Assembly (NCBI RefSeq): GCF_019711195.1
Contig: NZ_CP081299.1
Span: 5,738,501-5,802,500, forward strand
Direction of reading: 5' to 3'
Length of the DNA: 64,000 bases
Source of the DNA: Dyadobacter sp. NIV53
GTDB lineage: Bacteria > Bacteroidota > Bacteroidia > Cytophagales > Spirosomataceae
Each line of letters begins with the position of its first letter. Position 1 is the first letter of the stretch. Below the pieces are notes generated by a model. It saw only the letters and a program-made list of their open reading frames with translations. It did no database searches and was not told the origin of the DNA. Positions 47,274 through 55,276 of the stretch are shown one piece after another. The translations under genes and the position numbers were made by a program.

Positions 47274-48682
47274 TTTCGATAAATAAAAATATAATTACTG
47301 CACTGGTTTTGTCCGCAAGTCTGGTTTCCTGTGTAGTTGGAAAAAAATATACCCGTCCTGAATTGGAGGCACCTGAGGGATTCAGATCCGCTGTTGGCAT
47401 AACAGCGGATACAGTACAACTCCCGTGGCGGACTTTTTTCAGGGAGCCGCAACTGGTGAGCCTGATTGAAGACGCCCTGGCTAAAAATAACGATGTGGCC
47501 ATTGCTATGAAAAACATCGAACAACTCGATCTGGCAGTAAAACAAGCCAGACTTGGACTGCTCCCCACGCTGGATTTTACGGTGGGTGCAAACCGCGCAT
47601 TTTTATCCAAAAACTCCCTGAACGGTTCCCTGAGCGAGCAGTTTGTCGGGACATCCTATATGGATAATTACGATGCTACACTGCAACTTTCCTGGGAAGC
47701 AGATATTTGGGGAAAAGTAAAAATGCAGAAGGAAGCGGCCATTGCTAATTATTTTGGACAGAAGGAAAACCTTTCCGCACTCAAAACGAGGATCATCAGT
47801 CAGGTAGCGCAGGCATACTACAATCTGATCAGTCTGGATGAGCAGCTGATTATTGCCCAACGTAACATTGCATTGAGCGATAGCACGTTACTTATGATGC
47901 GACTGCAATTCACGGCGGGACAGATCACCTCGCTGGCAGTGGACCAGGCGGAAGCGCAAAAGAAAACAGCGGAACTACTTGTGCCGCTGGCATTGCAAAA
48001 CATAGCAGTGCAGGAAAACGCGCTGAGTATTTTGTGCGGCGCATATCCCGAAAGCATTGCCCGTAATGGCGACTTGGCAGAAGTGATGCCCGAAGCACAA
48101 TTTGCTGCCGCAGTACCAGCCAACCTGCTCAGCCGCAGACCGGATGTGAAGGCAGCGGAATATATGGTCGTGAGAGCCAATTCGGCAACAGGTCTGGCAA
48201 AAGCCGCCATGTATCCTGCTTTCAGTTTGACGCCGCAGATAGGAGCTAATTCGTTCAAGTTTAGCCAATGGTTTGATCTTCCCGGATCGATGGCCAAGAC
48301 CATTGCCGTGAATCTTACACAACCTGTTTTCAGAAAACGAGCTTTGAGAACGGCCCATGAAACGGCGATTATAGAGCAGGAGAAAGCCGCGATCCAGTTC
48401 AAACAAACCCTGATGACGGCAGTTGGCGAAGTGTCCGACGCCATGGCGAGATCCAATGGTGCATCGCAAAGACTTGAACTTGTTCAGCAAAAAACGGCTA
48501 TGCTCAACAAAGCCACCGACGACGCCCAAAAGCTATACAAAAGCGGCATGGCGACTTATCTTGAAGTAATCACAGCCCAAAACAGCAGACTGCAAAACGA
48601 CCTGGAAGCCATCAGCATCAAACTCGAAAAGCTGAATGCAGTAACAGACCTATACCGCGCGCTTGGCGGTGGTGTGGAGTAA
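47270..48682 (+). CDS. TolC/NodT-family outer membrane factor lipoprotein
   Basis: Outer-membrane channel of the tripartite pump. A lipobox SASLVSC places lipidation at about residue 21. Mature protein starts KKYTRPELEAPEGFR and has two OEP repeats of long helices; RRPDVKAAEYMVVRAN is the NodT-type conserved segment. 470 aa, normal. The start overlaps the pump stop, so all three pump parts are one operon. A perfect 14-bp hairpin follows. Confidence 0.94.
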   Translation: MISINKNIITALVLSASLVSCVVGKKYTRPELEAPEGFRSAVGITADTVQLPWRTFFREPQLVSLIEDALAKNNDVAIAMKNIEQLDLAVKQARLGLLPTLDFTVGANRAFLSKNSLNGSLSEQFVGTSYMDNYDATLQLSWEADIWGKVKMQKEAAIANYFGQKENLSALKTRIISQVAQAYYNLISLDEQLIIAQRNIALSDSTLLMMRLQFTAGQITSLAVDQAEAQKKTAELLVPLALQNIAVQENALSILCGAYPESIARNGDLAEVMPEAQFAAAVPANLLSRRPDVKAAEYMVVRANSATGLAKAAMYPAFSLTPQIGANSFKFSQWFDLPGSMAKTIAVNLTQPVFRKRALRTAHETAIIEQEKAAIQFKQTLMTAVGEVSDAMARSNGASQRLELVQQKTAMLNKATDDAQKLYKSGMATYLEVITAQNSRLQNDLEAISIKLEKLNAVTDLYRALGGGVE

Positions 48683-48688
48683 AAGATA

Positions 48689-48728
48689 ATCAACCTGCTT
48701 TGGCAAAAGCGGTACAAAGCAGGTTGAT
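48689..48728 (+). terminator. Hairpin after the RND operon
   Basis: Perfect 14-bp inverted repeat (atcaacctgctttg / caaagcaggttgat) with a 12-base loop, six bases after the stop. There is no clear T tract, so it may stabilise the mRNA end or aid factor-dependent termination. Confidence 0.6.
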
Positions 48729-48811
48729 GATTACAAACTTCCCTCTCAGACGCGACTCAGCGTTTCCGAAAAAATCCAGTCATTTTCTTTACACCCCAAA
48801 CAGTATTTAAG

Positions 48812-49231
48812 ATGATCCAAAACTCAGTACCTCACTATATGGGGAATCTTGCCGCGAGCCTTCCGAAAATTGAATGTGTGAAAGGATTTATAAAAGCCAT
48901 CTGGAATGAAAACAACCACACCGAAATTTCAAATTTCCTACATGACGATTTCACAGATCATTCCCTGCCATTCACTTCCCTTCAAGGCAAAGCAGGACTG
49001 CTGATTTACCTGAAAGAACTGGCAAAAAAAGTTTATCACAATACCGAAATCCTGGAACTGAGCACACTAGACGAATTGGTGATCTGCAAGATCAGGATTG
49101 TTACTAAATTACTTGGTGATAAAGGAAATGAGAGCATTCGGCCTGAAATTATTGACGGGTATCGGGATTTTAGAATGAGTGACGGGAAGATTATTGGGCA
49201 TTGGGAGAATGATTTGAGGGGGGGGTATTAG
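48812..49231 (+). CDS. SnoaL-like (NTF2-fold) small protein
   Basis: 139 aa with the SnoaL/NTF2 cone fold pattern: an early helix (CVKGFIKAIWNENN), FLHDDFTDHSLPF, a helix (LIYLKELAKKV), and late strands with DGYRDFRMSDGKIIGHWEN. The C-terminal DGKIxGHWE element is the polyketide-cyclase-like signature. Often annotated as an aldol-condensation-type enzyme, but the substrate is unknown. Separate from the pump operon by a hairpin. Confidence 0.75.
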   Translation: MIQNSVPHYMGNLAASLPKIECVKGFIKAIWNENNHTEISNFLHDDFTDHSLPFTSLQGKAGLLIYLKELAKKVYHNTEILELSTLDELVICKIRIVTKLLGDKGNESIRPEIIDGYRDFRMSDGKIIGHWENDLRGGY

Positions 49232-49322
49232 AGTTAGTCCGATAGCAATGATGCTTGACTGAACTAGGTCTAACGGAGATTGTAATTGATGGTATGTTGC
49301 AATATATCTGGCAAACTTATTC

Positions 49323-49469
49323 CGGTGCGCTGCACCTTTTAAAAATTCTGCATCTGATTTCTACAATTATTATCGGTGCTCTGCACCTCTTGTCCGCGGA
49401 ACAGGTGCAGAGCACCGCAATATTTGTGTAGAAAAATGTAAAGTACCGATCATAAGGTGCAGCGCACCG
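49323..49469 (+). repeat. Nested palindrome with GGTGC...GCACC arms (REP/BIME-like)
   Basis: Outer arms cggtgcgctgcacctt (49323-49338) and aaggtgcagcgcaccg (49454-49469) are perfect 16-bp inverted repeats. Inner arms cggtgctctgcacct (49374-49388) and aggtgcagagcaccg (49403-49417) are perfect 15-bp inverted repeats. Between them tttctaca and tgtagaaa also pair. The four arms share one core, so it reads as two copies of a REP-type palindrome in a nested pair. A RAYT transposase relic lies 67 bases downstream. Confidence 0.85.
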
Positions 49470-49536
49470 TAATACAACTCCGGAGCTTTCACTCAATTTC
49501 CAGAAAATCAATAATTTCCATAATGTGACGCTCTGC

Positions 49537-49686
49537 TATATTCTTAATAATCCTGTTAAAGTGATATTGGTGGATGATTCTTGGGAATATCGCTATTCAT
49601 CAGCAGGTAATTATTTGACACACCAAAGAGTTTTATTGGAGATAGAATTCGTGTGGATTACCGTCACAGAAGATAATACATCTTGA
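49537..49686 (+). pseudogene. C-terminal relic of a REP-associated tyrosine transposase (RAYT, Y1/IS200 family)
   Basis: Fifty codons reading YILNNPVKVILVDDSWEYRY then SSAGNYLTHQRVLLEIEFV and a stop. This matches the very end of Y1-transposase RAYT proteins (YIHxNPVxAGLVxxPExYxYSSAxxY...). The catalytic HUH and Tyr parts are gone; the frame upstream shows no more family sequence. With the REP-type palindrome beside it, this marks a dead rayt locus. Confidence 0.75.
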
Positions 49687-49797
49687 GTGAGGAGTTTAGA
49701 AACTGCGCACAACGAGAGATCTGGGGAGAATACAATTTTATTGGAGTAGAACTAGCGTATCCATGCGCATTGAGCATCCTATATTTTGAAGTTTGGT

Positions 49798-49860
49798 CTT
49801 CATTTGGAATATCAGGTGCAAATCCGTACACTTGTGGTAATGACAAAGTTGCGCCTAATG
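49798..49860 (+). repeat. Left copy of an imperfect direct repeat flanking the RecQ island
   Basis: 49798-49845 matches 54452-54500 at roughly 85% over 46 bases (core gcaaatccgtac, then cttgtgg), and a weaker match continues for about 15 more. In one plus-strand frame both copies read LHLxxQxQIRTLV. The copies bracket the low-GC RecQ region. Confidence 0.55.
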
Positions 49861-49920
49861 CAATAATTATGTTCAACCACAAACGACAGGCTCGCCAAAA
49901 TCAGACAACAGAAATATTGA

Positions 49921-52900
49921 ATGAAGAAATACACGGCAAACTACGCGTACACTAATCCGAATTTTGTAATTCAGAACCTCGTAACAAATCAGAAAGACGC
50001 TGACTTGTTGCCAATCTTGTATGTGACAAAAAACATTCTGCAACGTGGATTTCCTACAACTCTTTCAAAGTATCTACAATCTGAATTAGGCGAAATTCAT
50101 AAACTTGACAATTTTGAAGAACGCTTTTTGTTTGCGACAAACCAAACACCAATTTGGAACGACACAATAAAAGGCGACAAAGGCAACAATTATTATCCAG
50201 CAAAATACTTTTTCGAAAGAATTATTCCTAATGAATTTGGAGAATATTCATTTATCCAATCTTTGCTAATTCCCGAAATTCAAATCAATGAAATTATTGG
50301 CGAAGAAGATAAAAACTTTATCAACCAACAAGTTGATTTTTATTTACCACAAGCCAAACTTGTGATTGAAATTGACGGACAACAACACAAACTTGATGAA
50401 GTTACCCGAGTTTCAGACAGTACAAGAGATAACTTTTTATCAAACAAAGGAATTACAACCATACGAATTGACACAAGGGAATTACAAAATGGTTCTTATG
50501 TTTCGAAAGTTGAGAACATTTTAAACCATCTTGAAAGATTTGATAAACTTCTATCCCACTACAAAAATGCTTGTGCGAAAATAGAAGAAAACCAAATGAG
50601 CGAAGAAGAAATTAAAACGAAATTATTGCCTACGGCAATAATCCGTTTTCAAGTTTTGCTCATTGAGTTGCTTACACACAAGTATTTGACATTTGATGAA
50701 GATTGGAATTTCAACATTTTAGGTCACGAAGGGTTACCCAATTTTTCAGAATTGGCAATTAATGATTTACTCATTTGGATTGATAAACTTTGGCAACTTA
50801 AAAACAAACAAGAACTCAAAAAGCCAAATTTCAACATTGCAATTACGAATGACAAAACGAAATTTCAACCAACAACAAAAGCCATAAATATTGACTTTTC
50901 GTTATTTAAACGTTACACAGATGAAAATAAAATTAGTGACGATGTGATTTTTGTTCGTACCGATTATTTTGATATTGTAAAAGACAAAAACTATTTCAGA
51001 GTTAGTACAACCGAACCAATTAATTACAATATCACGGATGAAGACAAAGCTACTTTGGAGTTTTTCCTTGATAACATTTTCGACAAATCAAAATTTAGAG
51101 AAGGACAATTTCCAATAGTTTCAAACGTATTGAACAGAAAAGACACAATTGGACTTTTACCGACAGGTGGTGGAAAATCTTTATGTTATCAACTTCCTTG
51201 TTTGCTTCAACCAAGTATCAATTTTGTAGTTTGTCCTATCAAATCTTTGATGGATGACCAAAATGACAATTTGCAAAAAATGTTGATTACGAATGTAAAT
51301 TATATCAACAGTAATTTAGAAGCCGAGGAAAGAAGAGAAGTTGAAAAAAACTTTGAGCAAGGACGATATTTGTTTGTTTGGATTTCGCCCGAGAAATTTC
51401 AAATTCCATCATTTAGAGAAAAGATAAGTGCGATTGTCGCTAATTTTTCAATCGCTTACGCAGTTGTAGACGAAGTTCATTGCCTTTCAGAATGGGGACA
51501 CGATTTCAGAACTTCGTATTTGAATTTAGCCAAAACCATAGACAAGTTAAGCCCGAAGGACGAAAATGGAGAAGGTAAAATCAAATTTATTGGCTTAACT
51601 GCAACGGCTTCTGTTAAAGTTATGACAGATATTAAAATAGAGTTTTCAAGGCAGAAACAGCGATTGGAAGATGAAAATATAAAATCTCTCTTAGATTATA
51701 GCCGAAAAGAATTGCAATTTAAGGTCATCAACGATAACGGAAACAAAAGTCAAAAGATAAAAGAACTTCTTGAAGAATTAAAAGACACTGAAAGCTTTAC
51801 AGAAGATGAAGAAAAAGCAGGTTTGGTGTTCACGCCAAATGTAAATGGTGCTTATGGCTGTTATCAGGTTTCAAATACATTAAATACCATTTATCAAAAT
51901 AAAGTAAGTTGGTTTTCTGGAGACATTCCTAAACGTGATGTTATAGACCAAAATACAGGGCGAAAAATTGGAACAGAGCCGATAATGGTAAGAGATGAAT
52001 TCAATAAATTCAAACAAAAAGTTCAAAAGATTTTAAAGAAAATAAATATCAACTTTTAGTCGCTACCAAAGCTTTTGGAATGGGTATTGACAAACAAAAC
52101 ATCCATTATACTTTCCATTACGGTTTACCAAGTTCGGTTGAAGCATTGTATCAAGAAGCAGGAAGAGCTGGACGTTGGGACAAACGAAAATCAGAAAATA
52201 AAAATAAGATAGGTAAATGTTACGTTTTGCATTCGCCTGAAACTCACGACCAAGAAAGAGTTAAACGATTATTTGATAAAGACACAACATTTGCCGAAAT
52301 TAAAAGTATTAGTGATGAAGTCGGATTTGGAGGTAGAGATATTTTCAAACAAGTTTTCTTATTTGTACAAGGGCAAAATGATATTGAAAAAGACTTTGAA
52401 ATCATTTTGGGTGTAATCACAAACTATTTCCGAGAAAACGCAAAACTTCGGATTTTTTGGAATGATGCTCGCAACAATTTACACATCAATAGCGACACTT
52501 TACAAAAAGCAATTTATCGTTTAAGTCTTTTAGGAATTGTTTCCGACTGGACAACGAATTTTATTGACCATTTTGAAGTTCAGTTCAAAACTCTTGATGA
52601 AAACCATATTATAAAAAGTGTTTCGGATTACATTACAAAGTATGAGCCGAACACAGATGTGAAAATGGATTTAGAGAAAATTCCTCAAAATTCAATTTTA
52701 GAAAAATCAGTTTGGTATTTACTGAATTGGACTTTTGAGAATATTGCTTACGGTCGAAAACAATCTTTAAAAACACTTTCAGATTGGTGTTCGGAGTTTA
52801 AAGACAGCGAAATTTTCAAGCAAAGAATTGACAGTTATTTTGTTTTTTCTGAAACAACATTTGTACTTCAACATATTTCGGAAAATCCGAAGGATTACGA

Positions 52901-53411
52901 ACGGTGGTTTGAAGCGTTATTCACAACTGAGGAAATTGAAGAAAATGGTATAAAGAAAAAACTAAAAATACATATTCCCCAAATTGTTGATGTTGAAATT
53001 AGAAAAAAAGAGCTGAAAAAACTAAAAGACAGTATCGCCCGATTTTTGGAAAGTTACCGTAATAGTGTCGGACTTAATTTTTTAAGTGGTTTTGTTCGTT
53101 TGGCATTGACGGAATATGAAGACAGTGATGGAAGAGAGCGTTTTGAAAGTTCACTGTCGACTATTGAGCAAATTTTCACGAAAGAGGAACAAAGCGGCTT
53201 TTTGTATCGCTTGAAAGTTCTCGGAAAACATTTGACCGAAGAACAAAAGATGGAATTGTACCAATCCATATCAAGGTATTACCCTGAAATGTTAGAAGAA
53301 CTTGCAGAATATTACGATTTAGCATATATGCTCAATGATATTTATTCTCAAAAATTACAGGAACTAAAAAAACTTACTAAGAAATTATATGAGCAACTTG
53401 CAAAAATTTAA
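49921..53411 (+). pseudogene. Nuclease-RecQ helicase fusion, interrupted by an apparent 1-base frameshift
   Basis: A fusion of about 1160 aa. The N-terminal part holds a DUF559/Vsr-like nuclease core: VDFYLPQAKLVIEIDGQQHK at about residues 138-157 (D139, E150, D152, H156), then Asp170 and IRIDTREL. The RecQ helicase follows: FREGQF, LLPTGGGKSLCYQLP (Walker A about 413-420), VDEVHCLSEWGHDF (DEVH at 517-520), GLTATAS, and after the break VATKAFGMGIDK, ALYQEAGRAGRWD (motif VI). The last ~370 aa match no RQC or HRDC domain that I recognise. The frame breaks at an AAAA run (52025-52028); five As would join KVQK to DFKENKYQLLVATKAF. The region is AT-rich versus its neighbours. It overlaps the next gene by 23 bp. 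Confidence 0.8.
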
Positions 53412-53937
53412 TGAAACTCTTGAAGAGTTCAACCAAGAAGTTGAACAACTTAAAGAGGTTTCAGGTGCTTACAAGAAGTTACAGCAATTAACTGAAACCT
53501 ATAATGTAATAAGCAAGCAGTTTGACGAAAACAGCAAATCCCTTGATGCAATAAATGTGCTACAAAAGGTACAGCAAGAGAAAATTTCCAATAGTTTAAT
53601 TGAGATTGGGAACACAAACAATTTCAACAGAACCGAGCTTGCTAAACTTTTTGAAGAGAGAACCGACCAAATCCGGAAGGAGAACAAAGAGTTTTACAAA
53701 GATCTTGAAGGTACAATTAGAATTAAACTTGACGAGAATAAATCAAACATTAAACAGCTTATTGAGAACGAGCGAAACCAAATTAAACAGATTTTCGAAA
53801 ATGAGCTTGCGAAAAACACCAATGAATTAAGACACTTTATTGAGGCTGAAAGTAGAATATTGAAAACTTCTGTTTGGATAATTGGCGGACTAACCTTAAT
53901 AATAAGCCTTTTAGCAATAGTAAAGTTATGGATGTAA
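53389..53937 (+). CDS. Coiled-coil protein with C-terminal membrane anchor, partner of the RecQ fusion
   Basis: 182 aa. Nearly all helical: heptad-like charged coiled coil from about residue 5 to 155 (such as FNETLEEFNQEVEQLKEV), ending in one TM (VWIIGGLTLIISLLAIVKLW) with a short tail. It starts 23 bases before the RecQ stop, so it is translationally coupled. Same low GC. No family recognised; the tail-anchored shape suggests a membrane tether or sensor for the helicase-nuclease. Confidence 0.7.
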   Translation: MSNLQKFNETLEEFNQEVEQLKEVSGAYKKLQQLTETYNVISKQFDENSKSLDAINVLQKVQQEKISNSLIEIGNTNNFNRTELAKLFEERTDQIRKENKEFYKDLEGTIRIKLDENKSNIKQLIENERNQIKQIFENELAKNTNELRHFIEAESRILKTSVWIIGGLTLIISLLAIVKLWM

Positions 53938-54273
53938 ATCCGCCAGCGAGAGCATTACATCATTTACAAATCTCCAACCTACATTCTTGTTCAAATCTTT
54001 CGGAATATTAATAATCCCATGTGAAGTTTTGCCCTGATTGTTAGAGCCAGCCAGAATGGGGAACTCCTCAAATTCCATTTTGAACACAATCCTATAATTT
54101 TCTCCATCCCAATCCCTCCATAAAACAATCGATTTTGTACTTAACGGATTTATACTTTGAGGCGAAAGGCAGAAGATATTATGAGGAAGACCTATATCAG
54201 ACAAATGTTTTGAGGGACGATTATGAGATATTAATTTGTCATCCGTGCGACTTTTTTCCGTGGCATGTGTCAC
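53926..54273 (-). CDS. Hypothetical protein, uncertain
   Basis: 115-codon minus-strand frame convergent with the coiled-coil gene (12 bp overlap). Residues 40-115 look protein-like (SIVLWRDWDGENYRIVFKME, GWRFVNDVMLSLADLHP), while the first 35 are less convincing. Could be a fragment of an older gene at the island edge. No family recognised. Confidence 0.35.
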   Translation of the reverse strand: MTHATEKSRTDDKLISHNRPSKHLSDIGLPHNIFCLSPQSINPLSTKSIVLWRDWDGENYRIVFKMEFEEFPILAGSNNQGKTSHGIINIPKDLNKNVGWRFVNDVMLSLADLHP

Positions 54274-54451
54274 ACAGGATCATAGTCTGAAGTTTTTGAA
54301 ACTAGGTCTGTAAACGGCAATTAGTAAGAACTTCACATTAAAAAAACTCTACAATATTGCAACTATATTGGTTACAGCCATCTACATCAGCAAATTACCA
54401 GCTGGTTTTTAATTGCTAATTGTTACCGATAACAGCGTACTGTATAATGCA

Positions 54452-54514
54452 CTTCATTTAAAAGATCAAATGCAAATCCGTACTCTTGTGGCAACGGACA
54501 ACAGTTGTGCTTCA
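54452..54514 (+). repeat. Right copy of the imperfect direct repeat flanking the RecQ island
   Basis: Partner of 49798-49860, about 85% identical over its best 46 bases, same orientation, 4.65 kb apart. It runs into the SDR relic. Confidence 0.55.
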
Positions 54515-54811
54515 AAAGCTGCAACTCATATTTTGACAGAAACAATCAGAGAGGAGCTTTCAGAAAAAGCAATAAAGGTGATTGCCGTGTACATGGGTTA
54601 TGTGAATACTCAAATGGTGCCGGAAGAAACAAAAACACAAAAATCGGAACCGACTGACATTGTAAGAGAAATCTGCAACGGAATTGAAGCCGGAAGCTCC
54701 GGTTTAGAAACGTATTTGTCCGGAGCAATTCCTGCTAATTATTCAAAGCCCCTAAATTCGCAAACGAACATTACTTGTCCGATTCCGGACAATTTCACAT
54801 TAAAAGTTTAG
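54506..54811 (+). pseudogene. C-terminal half of a short-chain dehydrogenase/reductase
   Basis: From CASKAATHILTETIREEL the frame follows SDR enzymes past the catalytic YxxxK (the Tyr position is Ser here, because the join with foreign sequence lies just before), then KVIAVYMGYVNTQM and a helical tail. The NAD-binding N-terminal half (GxxxGxG) is missing. The break point coincides with the right direct repeat at the island edge, so the gene was probably cut by the insertion or a deletion. Confidence 0.75.
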
Positions 54812-54920
54812 TTCCGGATATCGATTCCGGGCTTAAAAGACTACTGTTAAATCCTGGCATACTATTTGTTATACAGAAATAGATTATATAAATTTTTTAT
54901 GTTGAATACTGACTTGATCG

Positions 54921-55256
54921 ATGAGACGAAGCGATTTGGGGGAGTTTGAAGAAGTGGTAATGCTGGCGGTTGCTGCTTTACCAGGTAATGCATATACTAT
55001 AGCCATTGCCGAGGAGCTTGAGCGTGAAACCGGCAATATGGTCACATCGGGTGCCGTGCATGCAGCAATGCAACGCCTTGAGCAAAAAGGGTATCTCCGG
55101 TCAGTCTGGGGTGAAGCAACTCCGGAAAGGGGAGGCCGCAGAAAGCGCTTGTACAGTGTAACAGCTTTGGGCGGCCGGATTCTGGAAGAGTCAAGAGCTG
55201 TACGTAACAGATTCTGGGACCGGATCCTGCCGGCTATTCGCATGGAATGGAACTGA
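54921..55256 (+). CDS. PadR-family transcriptional regulator
   Basis: 111 aa winged-helix repressor: LGEFEEVVMLAVAALPGNAYT, helix pair, SGAVHAAMQRLEQKGYLRSV (recognition helix), then the wing GGRRKRLYSVTALGG. It lies 20 bp before the FtsX permease gene. PadR plus 'permease prefix' FtsX pairs are frequent in Bacteroidota and Acidobacteria, and the regulator presumably controls the permease. Confidence 0.92.
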   Translation: MRRSDLGEFEEVVMLAVAALPGNAYTIAIAEELERETGNMVTSGAVHAAMQRLEQKGYLRSVWGEATPERGGRRKRLYSVTALGGRILEESRAVRNRFWDRILPAIRMEWN

Positions 55257-55276
55257 TCAGATAAAAAGCTTCTCCG

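Noticed and set aside
49513..49536. Possible further N-terminal extension of the RAYT relic
   Set aside because: The codons before YILNNPV do not follow the family pattern, so the relic is limited to the last 50 codons.
49683..49955. 90-codon plus-strand frame before the RecQ fusion (and a 72-codon minus-strand frame in the same place)
   Set aside because: Both frames cover the left direct repeat and gene debris; neither resembles a protein family and they overlap each other.
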